A stretch of DNA of 44,751 bases, taken from assembly GCA_902806075.1 (NCBI GenBank), contig CADCVG010000026.1, positions 1-44,751 on the forward strand, given 5' to 3'. This stretch comes from an uncultured Rubrobacteraceae bacterium (GTDB lineage Bacteria; Actinomycetota; Rubrobacteria; Rubrobacterales; Rubrobacteraceae). Within the stretch, counting starts at the first letter, position 1. Each line of letters begins with the position of its first letter. Below, piece by piece: positions 16,770-24,750 of this stretch. The translations under genes were made by a program, and so were the position numbers. Below the pieces are notes generated by a model, which searched no databases, was not told where the DNA came from, and saw nothing but the letters and a program-made list of their open reading frames with translations.

Positions 16770-17828
16770 GTGGCTAGTGACCAGTTCGTGATCGACGGGA
16801 TCGCTCATCCCTACAACTTCTCGGAGGAGAACCTGAATGGACGCTTCGGGCGCATCTTCAACGACATTCTTTACGCCTTTCATCCGCTGATCAACCCGCC
16901 CGAGACCGTGCTTTCAAAGGATGAATGGCAACACGACTGGCAGAACGACGAGTTTATGGAGACGATGTTCCTGGAGAGCGACACCGACCTGGTCTGCGTT
17001 CACTCGACTCCGATCTACGATGCCTACCACGATGGGCTCGTTTCGATCGAGAAGGGTGCGGATCTAAAGCGTCGCTACCCGGATCGGACGATCTGGTACG
17101 CGACAGCCGACGTTCTGCAGGGTGAGAAGGCCCTGGAGTCACTCGAGTACCAGGTCACCGAGCTAGGTGCCGACGGCATCAAGCTCTACCCGGCCCAGTA
17201 CTATCGGGGACGGACCCGGTACTGGAAGATGGACGATTATACCGTGGCCTTTCCGGTGTTCGAGCTCGCGCAGGAGCTCGGTATAAAGAACATCGCCGTC
17301 CACAAGGCACAGCCGATTGGTCCCGTCGCTACCGATGCTCTGCGCGTCGACGACATAGGGCATGCGGCCGGGGCGTTCCCGGACCTCAACTTCCAGATCG
17401 TGCACGCCGGCTTCATGTTCCTGGACGAGTGCAAGTTCCTGCTCCTGAACTACCCGAACGTCTACGCCACGCTGGAGTCCACGATCCTCTTTTGCCAGTT
17501 CGACCGCGAGAAGTTTGTCAGGGTGCTCGGCGATCTCCTGCTCTACGGCGGACCGGACAAGCTTATCTACTCGTCGGCCGCGACGGTCGTGCATCCACAG
17601 TACCTGCTGGAAGACTTCGCCGAGTTTCAGATGCCGGAGGACTTCCAAGTGCCGCTGACCGACGAGGTCCGGGCTAAGATACTCGCCGAAAACTTCGCAC
17701 GCCTGCACGACATCGACATCGAGGCGCGAAAGAGCAAGATCTCGGACGACGAGTTCGCCCAAAAGAGGAACGGCAACGGCCTGCGTGAGCCCTGGTCGAC
17801 GCTGCGCGGACGGGCGGTGACCGCATGA
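16770..17828 (+). CDS. Amidohydrolase-family (Amidohydro_2) protein
   Basis: A 352-aa TIM-barrel metal-dependent hydrolase or decarboxylase. Likely metal and active-site positions are in 'GIAHPYNFS' near the N-terminus, 'DGIKLYPAQYYRG', 'NIAVHKAQ' and 'FQIVHAGFMFLDE', with 'LIYSSAATVVHP' near the C-terminus. GTG at 16770 is preferred because AAAGGGG lies just upstream; the frame is open to 16650 but that part has no family resemblance. Its stop overlaps the DUF59 start by 4 bases. This amidohydrolase plus DUF59 plus alcohol dehydrogenase order is, as I recall it, the tail of binuclear-iron propane/acetone monooxygenase (mimABCD-type) clusters of mycobacteria, where the amidohydrolase role is unclear. 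The monooxygenase genes are absent here. Confidence 0.85.
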   Translation: MASDQFVIDGIAHPYNFSEENLNGRFGRIFNDILYAFHPLINPPETVLSKDEWQHDWQNDEFMETMFLESDTDLVCVHSTPIYDAYHDGLVSIEKGADLKRRYPDRTIWYATADVLQGEKALESLEYQVTELGADGIKLYPAQYYRGRTRYWKMDDYTVAFPVFELAQELGIKNIAVHKAQPIGPVATDALRVDDIGHAAGAFPDLNFQIVHAGFMFLDECKFLLLNYPNVYATLESTILFCQFDREKFVRVLGDLLLYGGPDKLIYSSAATVVHPQYLLEDFAEFQMPEDFQVPLTDEVRAKILAENFARLHDIDIEARKSKISDDEFAQKRNGNGLREPWSTLRGRAVTA

Positions 17829-18199
17829 GCCGCTCGACCGTGTCCCCTACCGTGGAGGCCGTATACGAGGCGCTCGATACGGTCAAGGATCCGTGCATGG
17901 GCGCGGCGGGTCTCGACCTGTCGATCGTAGACCTGGGCCTGATCTACGGGGTCGAGGTCGACGACGGCGCGGTGAACGTCGAGATGACGTTCACCGAGAT
18001 CGGCTGCGTCTTCACCCACGTTATCGGATCGGGGGTCTACGACGCCGTCGGGGCGCTGCCCGGGGTCGAGCGCGTGGAGCTCACACCCCGCTGGCTCCCG
18101 ATCTGGACAGAGGATCGCGTCAACGAGAAGGCTTCCAGAGCCCTCTCCGGGAACCGCAGCGCCATGCTCCAGAAGATGAAGCGCAGAGCCTCCCGCTGA
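17825..18199 (+). CDS. DUF59/MIP18-family metal-sulfur cluster assembly factor
   Basis: A 124-aa protein with the DUF59 core: 'VYEALDTVKDPCM' (the DP-C motif of the family), 'SIVDLGLIYGVEV', 'VNVEMTFTEIGC' and 'LPGVERVELTPRW'. Members help assemble or deliver iron-sulfur clusters or iron to client enzymes, and PaaD in the same family serves a di-iron oxygenase. ATG overlaps the amidohydrolase stop (ATGA), so production is coupled. With the monooxygenase missing, its client here is unclear. The C-terminus is basic (KMKRRASR). Confidence 0.85.
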   Translation: MSRSTVSPTVEAVYEALDTVKDPCMGAAGLDLSIVDLGLIYGVEVDDGAVNVEMTFTEIGCVFTHVIGSGVYDAVGALPGVERVELTPRWLPIWTEDRVNEKASRALSGNRSAMLQKMKRRASR

Positions 18200-18403
18200 C
18201 AGTATTCGACGGGAGCTGCTCTAAAAGCAAGAAGGCATAAGTCTGTTGCCTCTACCTACAGCCCTGAGCCGAACAGGAGAGTTAGTTTCAGGAGTTCAGA
18301 CGCTCTTTAGGCAATGAGGTCGAGAGTGTCGCGTTGCCGCAAGCCGCGCTCACCCGAGCACTCGAGACCTGTAGCAGTTCGCCACGAAAAAGGAGGCACT
18401 GAG

Positions 18404-18736
18404 ATGAAAGCGGCGGTGTTCCACGGTCAACGCGACCTACGGGTCGACGACGTACCGGAGCCGGAGACCCGCTCCAGGGGCGCGAAGATCGAGGTGGGCT
18501 GGGGAGCCAGTGAGGTTCGGGTCGATTGTATCTGTCCTGGAGGTATCGACACGTCGATGATCGTGCCAGTGCTCGAGAACGAGGAGATCCTGAATTTTAT
18601 GCGTGAGAGCACACCTCTCGGACGTCTGGCCCGCCCGGAGGAAACCGCGCGGGTCGCACTCTTCCTCGCCTCGGACGAGACATACTACGTGAACGGCGCC
18701 ATCGTACCGGTAGATGGCGTATGGACCGCACGGTAG
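18404..18736 (+). pseudogene. Chimeric ORF: alcohol dehydrogenase start fused to SDR C-terminus
   Basis: One open 110-aa frame joins two unrelated families. Residues 1 to about 34 ('MKAAVFHGQRDLRVDDVPEP' through 'KIEVGW') are the N-terminus of a zinc alcohol/butanediol dehydrogenase, up to the point where the catalytic Cys normally follows. The rest ('VRVDCICPGGIDTSMI', 'STPLGRLARPEETARVALFL', 'YVNGAIVPVDG') is the last third of a short-chain dehydrogenase. It lacks the ADH active site and the SDR Rossmann/YxxxK part, so it should be inactive. AAAAAGGAGG at 18387-18396 is intact. It looks like an in-frame deletion scar, with the ADH part being the expected third gene after amidohydrolase and DUF59. 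Confidence 0.75.
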
Positions 18737-18781
18737 GTCGGCGCGGTACCGCGAAGATCTTCTTTAGGTTGGGAGATGATG

Positions 18782-18804
18782 CAGAGGATCTTCTCGATCC
18801 TCTG
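18782..18804. terminator. Perfect 9-bp hairpin after the chimeric ORF
   Basis: CAGAGGATC and GATCCTCTG are separated by TTCTC, 46 bases after the stop. There is no U-run. The remaining 18805-19036 shows no gene. Confidence 0.5.
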
Positions 18805-19036
18805 TACATTACAGCACGAAGTCTACAGACGGCAGGTCGAGGAGACGATAGACACCCCCACCGAAGAGTCGGGAGGGGTCCACGGGAGCTACCTCGATTG
18901 AGCGTCCTTTCGACCCTCTACGGAGTGGGAACTCCAGGGGCTTTGCAAGCACGGGTCCTACCGCAACAGCCGGGACAAAGAGGGCGATCGAGAGACCTCA
19001 AGCGTCACCGCCGTCTCTTGCTCGTCTTCCTATCTA

Positions 19037-19312
19037 TTAACGCTGCTCTTCTTCTTGCGCTTCCTCTACGTCCTGCTGCTCTTGCTGCAGGTCCTCCTGC
19101 GCTTCCCGGACATCCTCCTGTTCATCCTGGCTCTCCTCACCCGGCTCTGCCTCCTCTACGTCCTGTTGCTCCTCCTGGAAGTCCTGCCCCGCTTCCTGGA
19201 CGTCCTGCCGCTCCTCCTGCACGTCGCTGCCCCCGCAGCCGCCCAGGAGGGCTAAAGCCAGGGCCAAGAGAACAGTTCCAACCAGCAGTCTCGAACGCTC
19301 GACTCCGCCCAA
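19037..19312 (-). CDS. Putative lipoprotein with Gln/Glu/Asp-rich periodic tail
   Basis: A 91-aa product beginning with a basic end, a hydrophobic stretch and the lipobox 'LLGGCGGS' (Cys near residue 26), so probably lipid-anchored and extracytoplasmic. The mature part is made almost only of D, V, Q, E and A in a repeating DVQEE/DVEEA pattern with about 7-residue spacing, a likely acidic coiled coil. TTG at 19312 is preceded by GGAAAGGAAAG. An antisense frame on the plus strand is Leu-rich and is rejected because the minus-strand signal peptide and lipobox are coherent. Function unknown. Confidence 0.65.
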   Translation of the reverse strand: MGGVERSRLLVGTVLLALALALLGGCGGSDVQEERQDVQEAGQDFQEEQQDVEEAEPGEESQDEQEDVREAQEDLQQEQQDVEEAQEEEQR

Positions 19313-19336
19313 AATGCTTTCCTTTCCGATCGCCGT

Positions 19337-19362
19337 GCCAGACCGGAATGCTCCCGTCTGGC
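19337..19362 (+). terminator. Stem-loop followed by TTTCTT
   Basis: GCCAGAC (19337-19343) pairs with GTCTGGC (19356-19362), extended by GG/CC across one mismatch, then TTTCTT. Oriented for plus-strand transcripts, it would shield the lipoprotein promoter region or stop read-through from the chimeric ORF. Confidence 0.5.
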
Positions 19363-19580
19363 TTTCTTGGAGGTCGAAGATACCCTTATTGGGTTTCTGC
19401 TACACGGTACCCCCACACCCTACGCACCGGCGAAAGGCCTAAGAACTCCGACAGGTCGTCCAGACCGGGCTGAGGGCTGACGATCAGGCGCTGCAAAGAC
19501 TGTCCTAACCTTGCTCCAGCTCTGCGAACAGACCAGCCAGGGGGGTCCCGATAAGCTCAAGCGGAGTAGAAAGGAACCGT

Positions 19581-20519
19581 ATGCGTGCCGTACTCGTAGA
19601 CAAAGGAGCCCCGGCCAACCTGTCCCTCGGCGAGGCGGGACAGCCCACGCCCGCCGCCTCTGAGGCACTGGTTCAGGTCTCGGCGATCTCGTTGAACCGC
19701 GGCGAGGTGCGCCGCGCACAGATGGCCGAACCCGGCTTCAACCCCGGCTGGGACCTCGCCGGCACGGTCGAACAGCCCGCCGCCGACGGGACCGGACCGC
19801 TAACCGGCGCCAGGGTCGTCGGCTTCCTCCCCTCGGGAGCCTGGGCCGAGCTAGCCGCTGTGCCGACTAACTCTTTAGCGGAGCTGCCGGAGAACGTCTC
19901 CGTCGAGCAGGCGGCGACGCTGCCGGTCGCGGGCCTGACCGCACTCTACGCCCTGGAGAGGGGCGGCGGCTTGCTCGGACGCAGCGTGCTCGTTACTGGA
20001 GCCTCGGGAGGAGCAGGTCACTTCGCGGTCCAGCTCGCACGTCTTGCCGGCGCCCGCGTCGTGGCCCTCGTGCGCCGCGAGGAGCACGAGGAGCTGGTGC
20101 GCGGGGCTGGGGCCCACGAGGTCACCGTTAGCGAAGATGCGGAGAGCGCCAGACGGTTCGGCCCATACCATCTGATCCTCGAATCGGTCGGCGGGAAGGT
20201 GCTGGGTAATACTCTGGGAATGATCGCGCCGGGCGGTCTCTGCGTCAGTTTCGGGGTCTCGGGGGCGGCGGAGACAACGTTCGACGTGCGGGACTTCTTC
20301 CTCACGGGCGGGGCGCGACTCTACGGCTTCATCCTCTTCCACGAGGTGCTCGCCCATCCGGCTTCCGATGGGCTGGCAAGGCTCGCGGGACTGGTCGGAG
20401 AGGGGCGACTCGATCCGCACATAAGCGTCGAGGCTTCCTGGGAGCAGGTCGGTGAAGTGGCGCAACAACTCCTCGACCGGGGGTATACCGGCAAGGCGGT
20501 ATTGAGGGTCGGAAGTTAG
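19581..20519 (+). CDS. Zinc-independent MDR / quinone-oxidoreductase-like dehydrogenase
   Basis: A 312-aa NADPH-dependent oxidoreductase of the medium-chain family. The GroES-like N-domain covers about residues 1-125, followed by the Rossmann domain with 'VLVTGASGGAGHFAVQLARL', the AxxGxxG-type motif of quinone oxidoreductases. It lacks the catalytic Cys/His zinc ligands and structural-zinc cysteines of alcohol dehydrogenases; 'NRGEVRRAQ' stands where they would be. 'GWDLAGTVE' and the C-terminal 'GYTGKAVLRVG' are family-typical. ATG at 19581 has AGAAAGGAA upstream. Likely reduces quinones or enones in the cytosol. It appears monocistronic. Confidence 0.9.
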   Translation: MRAVLVDKGAPANLSLGEAGQPTPAASEALVQVSAISLNRGEVRRAQMAEPGFNPGWDLAGTVEQPAADGTGPLTGARVVGFLPSGAWAELAAVPTNSLAELPENVSVEQAATLPVAGLTALYALERGGGLLGRSVLVTGASGGAGHFAVQLARLAGARVVALVRREEHEELVRGAGAHEVTVSEDAESARRFGPYHLILESVGGKVLGNTLGMIAPGGLCVSFGVSGAAETTFDVRDFFLTGGARLYGFILFHEVLAHPASDGLARLAGLVGEGRLDPHISVEASWEQVGEVAQQLLDRGYTGKAVLRVGS

Positions 20520-20713
20520 AGAGCAGTGGAGCACCAAGAGACACTAATCTTCGGGTGAGCGTTACACGACGGAAGGTGGCCCGGCCCGGGAGCGGAGTCA
20601 AACCGGGAACGCGACCTCGAAGGCTTCAAGACCAGTAAACACCTCTCCCGCTAGTTCGCCACTGTGCTAATCTACGGCACGGTTCGGTTACGAGGAGGAG
20701 AGGGGTCCGAGCG

Positions 20714-20893
20714 ATGAACAGTAGAAGAGGCAAGATCGCCATACTCTTACTTGTGGTACTGCTTCTCGGCCTGAGCGTAGTCGCCAGCGGATGCACCTCC
20801 CAGGGTCCCCAGGAGCAAGAGCGCCCCGCCGAGAACCAGAGTCCCCCCACAGAAGACAGCACGGAAGAGGATTTCGAACAGCCTGAACAGTAG
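20714..20893 (+). CDS. Small putative lipoprotein (59 aa)
   Basis: ATG at 20714 follows GGAGGAGAGGGG. The 59-aa product starts with MNSRRGKIA, then a hydrophobic segment ending in the lipobox 'VVASGC' (Cys near residue 27), then a Pro/Glu/Gln-rich acidic tail ending in DFEQPEQ. It should be exported and lipid-anchored. It is convergent with the pyrophosphatase gene. Composition of the tail resembles that of the lipoprotein at 19037. Confidence 0.65.
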   Translation: MNSRRGKIAILLLVVLLLGLSVVASGCTSQGPQEQERPAENQSPPTEDSTEEDFEQPEQ

Positions 20894-20934
20894 CCGGGCC
20901 ACCGGCGTGGGGATACGCCAGGCCGCAAGCTCTA

Positions 20935-21456
20935 TCAGCGGGCGCTGTTGCGAATGATCTCGCGGGCCTCTTCGAGGTCGCACCAGCCCCTGGCCTCGGC
21001 CTCCTCGTCCCCTTCGAGCCGCTTGAAGGCGGTGAAGAACTGCTCGATCTCGCGCAGGTTCTGCTCGGTCATGTCTTCCAGGCTCTGGATGTCGTCGAAG
21101 CGTGGGTCGTTATCGGGGACGCCGAAGATGGTGTACTCGACCTCCCCGCCCTCGGCCATCTCCAGAGCCCCGACGATACGCGCCTTGACTACGCAGCCGG
21201 GGAACACCGGGTCGTAGGCCGCGACCATGACGTCCAGGGGCTCGCCGTCCGCGCTCTCGGTCGAAGGTATGAAGCCGTAGTCCCCTGGGTAACGGATGTT
21301 CCCCGGGAGAACCCGGTCCAGCATGATCACACCCAGCTCCGGCTCGTACTCGTACTTGTTGCGGCTACCCACCGGCACCTCGACGACCACGTTCACCACC
21401 CTGGGGGCATCCTCACCCCTGGGCAGGGCTTCGAGGTCTACGTTCATCTCGTTCAT
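20935..21456 (-). CDS. ppa: Inorganic pyrophosphatase, family I
   Basis: Hydrolyses pyrophosphate to phosphate in the cytosol. Family I motifs are clear: 'EVPVGSRNKYEYEPELG' near the N-terminus, 'LPGNIRYPGDYGFIPST', the metal-binding signature 'DGEPLDVMV', and 'VPDNDPRFDDIQSLEDM'. With ATG at 21456 the product is 173 aa, normal for bacterial soluble PPase, and GGGAGGG sits 7-13 bases upstream on the minus strand. The longer frame (to 21513) adds a non-family extension and is rejected. It ends 42 bases from the convergent lipoprotein gene. Confidence 0.93.
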   Translation of the reverse strand: MNEMNVDLEALPRGEDAPRVVNVVVEVPVGSRNKYEYEPELGVIMLDRVLPGNIRYPGDYGFIPSTESADGEPLDVMVAAYDPVFPGCVVKARIVGALEMAEGGEVEYTIFGVPDNDPRFDDIQSLEDMTEQNLREIEQFFTAFKRLEGDEEAEARGWCDLEEAREIIRNSAR

Positions 21457-21671
21457 CTGCAAACCCTCCCTAAAACTCCCGGGATTCGTCCCCGGACCGT
21501 ACTCCACTACCATAGCGTGCCTTGCACGCCCGTTAAGCTACCCGAGGCAGCCACGCAAGAAACTTATATTTAACCTTGTAACCATTGCGGCCCACAGGCT
21601 TGTCCGTTAGAGTTGCGCGCTGGGGGTTGAGCGAATGGTAATGAATTTCAGGAAGGAACAAGCCTAGCTTT

Positions 21672-24122
21672 ATGTCAGCAGAAGAGATCAAAACAGATAA
21701 GAGTGGGGCCTCCGGCAAGGGAACCGGTAGTTCGGGCGGGGCTTTCATGATGCTCCTGTTCTCGGCCACTATCTTTATCAGCGCCGCCCTCTTGTTTATG
21801 GTCGAGACGATGTTCGCCAAGTTCGTGTTACCCTCGTTCGGCGGCACACCCGCCGTGTGGACGGGTTCGATGATGTTCTTCCAGGCGGCGCTCCTGGGTG
21901 GCTACCTCTACGTACACGCCACGACTACCTGGCTCGGAGCCAGACGGCAGGCGGTTTTACACCTGGTAGTCGTCCTGTTGCCGCTGCTTGTCCTGCCTCT
22001 GGCCGTACCCGGCGACGAGTGGGCGCCCGGGGCGCAGGAGAACCCGATCTTCTTGCTGTTGGGGCTGCTCCTGGTGTCGGTCGGGCTCCCGTTCTTCGCG
22101 ATCTCGACGACGAACCCCCTGGTCCAGAGGTGGCTGTCCGACACAGATCACCCTTCCGCGAAAGACCCCTACTTCCTGTACCGGGCGAGCAACCTGGGCA
22201 GCATCATAGGGCTTTTGGGCTATCCGCTGGTGGTGGAACGGGTATTGACACTCCAGAACCAGGGCCTCATATGGTCGGTGAGCTACGGGCTGATGGTGAT
22301 CCTGGTCTTCTCTTCGGCGGTGGTGCTGTGGCGCTCCAACCCCGCCTCCGTCCAGAGCGAGGAGGCGGAGCCGGTCGCCGGTGACCCGGTGAGCGGTGGC
22401 GGCTCTCCGCAGAGCGCCGACCCTTCACTCGCCTCGGGGCTCACTACTTGGCGGCGGTTGCGGTGGGTTGGGCTTACGTTCGTCCCTTCGAGCCTGATGC
22501 TTGGGGTGACGGCTTTCGCGACAACCGACATAACGCCCGTCCCGCTATTATGGGTGATACCGCTCTCCCTGTACCTGTTCTCTTTCGTCATCGTCTTCTC
22601 GCCGAGCCAGAGGATGCCAGACCTGATCCACAAGGTCATGGTGGTGACGTTGCCATTGATGATGGCGGCGCTCGTCATCGATACGCTCGTCGGTCTGGGC
22701 GTTCCTTACTGGATGCGGCTGGCGCTGCACATCTTCGGGTTCTTCGTGGTAGCGATGGTGCTGCACGGGGAGGTGGCGCGAGACAGGCCACCGGCACGGC
22801 ACCTGACGGAGTTCTACCTGTGGGTGGCGGTAGGAGGGGTGCTGGGAGGGGTGTTCAACGCGCTGGTAGCACCGGTAGCCTTCGACACGGTGGTGGAGTA
22901 CCCGCTCGCTATAATCCTCGCGTGCATGTTCCTGCCCGGGCTGGTCATCTCGCGCCTCCTCAGCCCAAGAGGCGGGAACGACGGGCGGCCCCCCGAAGAT
23001 GAGCAGGGTCTCGAGCCTGCCACAGCCGAGGAGCAGCCCTCCGGGCATAACGGCGCGGGCCGGCTCGCAAACCTGAGCTTCTTGCTGGACCTGGCGCTGC
23101 CTCTGGCGCTGGGGGTCGGAATGGTCGCGCTCGGCTGGGCCGTGGATCAGGGGGCCTTCGACGCCAGTATCCAGAGGGACTACATCTGGCAGATATTCAG
23201 CGGCCTGGGCGCCGGTCTGTGTCTGTGGTTCGCGTACTCATCTGCTCGACCGATACGTTTCGGCTTGGGTATCGCGGCGCTGCTAGTGGCCGTGACCTTC
23301 GCAAACGGTGCTACAGCGCTCTATGAGGACCGCAGCTTCTTCGGGGTCTATAAGGTCACAGGTCAGGAACCGAGCAACCTGGCGTACCGCGCGCTCGTCG
23401 TCGGTGACACGAACCACGGTGCGCAGGTCCTCGGGCCCCAGCCCCCCAAGCCGATAGCCTACCACGACCCCTCGGGGCCGTTCGGGCAACTCTTCGAGCT
23501 TTTGCCGGGCGAGAGCTCGGACGAGTCACCCATAGCCGTGCTGGGCCTCGGCGCGGGCGTGATGTCATGCTACGCCGAACCCGGCCAGCAGATGACCTAC
23601 TACGAGATCGACCCGGCCGTCGAGCAGATCGCCCGCAACGAGAACCTCTTTACCTACCTTAGAGACTGCCCCGGCGAGTACGACGTGGTCCTGGGCGACG
23701 CCCGCCTGAGACTGACCGAAGCCGAAAACGCAAGCTACGGGATAATCATCGGCGAGGCCTTCTCCTCGGACGCCATACCCGTCCACATGCTCACGCGGGA
23801 GGCTACCGACATGTATCTCGACAAGCTAAAAGAGAACGGGGTCATCATCCACCACATCTCCAACCGACATCTGGAACTCGAGCCTGTGGTCGGCGACCTG
23901 GCACGAGACCGGGGACTCGTCTGCTACGGCCAGTACGACAACCAGACCGAAGGCATCCCCTACAAGCTCGCGTCACACTTCGTAGTCATGGCCCGCGACG
24001 AGGAAGACCTCGGCGACGTGCCCGATGATCCACGCTGGCAACCCTGCGAGACCAATCCCGAGATGGACAAGGTCTGGACGGATGACTTCTCGAACCTCCT
24101 CAGCACCTTCGAGTGGAGATAA
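21672..24122 (+). CDS. Membrane protein fused to spermidine-synthase-like methyltransferase domain (paralogue 1)
   Basis: An 816-aa fusion. The N-terminal two thirds hold about 14 hydrophobic segments, from 'MLLFSATIFISAALLFMVET' onward, with a long loop near residues 230-255 and another near 425-465. The C-terminal cytosolic part has a spermidine-synthase/SAM-binding fold: 'AVLGLGAGVMSCYAEPG' (about residue 622), the acidic 'YYEIDP' (about 644), 'DVVLGDARLRL' and 'IPVHMLTREA'. The aminopropyl-transfer residues of true spermidine synthases are not evident, so polyamine synthesis should not be assumed. A close paralogue lies inverted at 26585-28981, sharing nearly identical DNA tracts. Start ATG at 21672; the upstream AGGAACAAG is a modest ribosome site. 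Confidence 0.85.
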   Translation: MSAEEIKTDKSGASGKGTGSSGGAFMMLLFSATIFISAALLFMVETMFAKFVLPSFGGTPAVWTGSMMFFQAALLGGYLYVHATTTWLGARRQAVLHLVVVLLPLLVLPLAVPGDEWAPGAQENPIFLLLGLLLVSVGLPFFAISTTNPLVQRWLSDTDHPSAKDPYFLYRASNLGSIIGLLGYPLVVERVLTLQNQGLIWSVSYGLMVILVFSSAVVLWRSNPASVQSEEAEPVAGDPVSGGGSPQSADPSLASGLTTWRRLRWVGLTFVPSSLMLGVTAFATTDITPVPLLWVIPLSLYLFSFVIVFSPSQRMPDLIHKVMVVTLPLMMAALVIDTLVGLGVPYWMRLALHIFGFFVVAMVLHGEVARDRPPARHLTEFYLWVAVGGVLGGVFNALVAPVAFDTVVEYPLAIILACMFLPGLVISRLLSPRGGNDGRPPEDEQGLEPATAEEQPSGHNGAGRLANLSFLLDLALPLALGVGMVALGWAVDQGAFDASIQRDYIWQIFSGLGAGLCLWFAYSSARPIRFGLGIAALLVAVTFANGATALYEDRSFFGVYKVTGQEPSNLAYRALVVGDTNHGAQVLGPQPPKPIAYHDPSGPFGQLFELLPGESSDESPIAVLGLGAGVMSCYAEPGQQMTYYEIDPAVEQIARNENLFTYLRDCPGEYDVVLGDARLRLTEAENASYGIIIGEAFSSDAIPVHMLTREATDMYLDKLKENGVIIHHISNRHLELEPVVGDLARDRGLVCYGQYDNQTEGIPYKLASHFVVMARDEEDLGDVPDDPRWQPCETNPEMDKVWTDDFSNLLSTFEWR
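22377..22516 (+). repeat. Near-identical tract 1 shared with inverted paralogue
   Basis: This stretch, coding 'AGDPVSGGGSPQSADPSLAS' and the following helix, is almost base-for-base the reverse complement of about 28130-28265. It includes wobble positions and the loop, which should drift fastest. Confidence 0.75.
22728..22938 (+). repeat. Near-identical tract 2 shared with inverted paralogue
   Basis: About 200 bases with only a handful of differences from the reverse complement of 27696-27910, coding 'VAMVLHGEVARDRPPARHLT' and the next two helices. Flanking parts of the two genes are much less alike. Confidence 0.8.
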
Positions 24123-24181
24123 ACCAGGGGCTATTGTTACGCCGCCGTCCGCACCCCGTACGACAGGGCGTTCCGGCCAGA

Positions 24182-24274
24182 CGAGACCCTCCTGTCTCGC
24201 ACGGACCATCTTCAGGGTCCACGCTACGGTAGAGAGGCCACAGAATGAGGGCCGGGTTCTAAGCTCCGGCCCTC
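24182..24274. terminator. Cluster of three hairpins between convergent genes
   Basis: CGAGAC/GTCTCG (24182-24199), GGACC/GGTCC (24203-24220) and the 9-bp perfect GAGGGCCGG/CCGGCCCTC (24247-24274, 10-base loop) fill the space between converging genes and would terminate from both sides. Confidence 0.65.
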
Positions 24275-24295
24275 GCGCTCCACTCCCCGAGGGTT

Positions 24296-24676
24296 CTATA
24301 CCAGCGAGCGGTCCAACCTCTCCAGCAGCTCTCCGCGGTTCTTGTGCCGTCTCTCGTAGGAGCGGACGGCCTGGACCTCCAGCGCGCCGAGTTCTTCGAT
24401 CTTCTCCGAGACGTCCTCGGCCGTCAGACGATCGTAGTCGTCGAGCGGCAGGTCGTCGTCGCAGTCCTTCTCGCTCCCGCCACCCTCGGTACCCATAGGC
24501 TGCAACCCCTCCCGCAAGTAGGAGAGGGGCGCGAAGAAGAAGCTCATATAGGCGTCGGTGACGCTCAGAGCGAGCTTGACGTTCTGCTCCTGCAAAGCCA
24601 TAGTCTGCTCCACGAAATCCTTGTAAAGATCCTCGTTTGTCCACTCCGTTTGGCCAGCCTTTTCCTTAATGGCCAT
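24296..24676 (-). CDS. Hypothetical helical protein, phasin-like
   Basis: A 126-aa soluble, mostly helical protein. The N-terminal half 'DFVEQTMALQEQNVKLALSV' and 'DAYMSFFFAPLSYLRE' resembles the C-terminal part of the protein at 5919-6326. The second half is acidic (ESEKD/DDDLPLDDYD-like) and ends in basic helices. ATG at 24676 has AAAGGAGG 9 bases upstream on the minus strand, so I reject the longer GTG start at 24724. No function is assigned; phasin-like is a size and helicity comparison only. Confidence 0.7.
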   Translation of the reverse strand: MAIKEKAGQTEWTNEDLYKDFVEQTMALQEQNVKLALSVTDAYMSFFFAPLSYLREGLQPMGTEGGGSEKDCDDDLPLDDYDRLTAEDVSEKIEELGALEVQAVRSYERRHKNRGELLERLDRSLV

Positions 24677-24750
24677 CTTGCTCTGCCTCCTTTTCCATTC
24701 CCCAAATGAGTGGGCGAGACGCACGGGATGTGTCTCGCCACTTTACAGTA

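Noticed and set aside
18721-19473. 250-aa plus-strand frame
   Set aside because: Starts inside the chimeric ORF without a ribosome site, is low in complexity (Leu/Pro/Arg runs) and overlaps the minus-strand lipoprotein that has a clear signal and lipobox.
20570-20650. Minus-strand sequence resembling a tRNA-Ser(TGA), with GGAGAGGTG and a CTTGAAG loop
   Set aside because: The D-arm is missing, the T-arm does not pair and the acceptor ends do not match; at most a decayed remnant, too weak to call.
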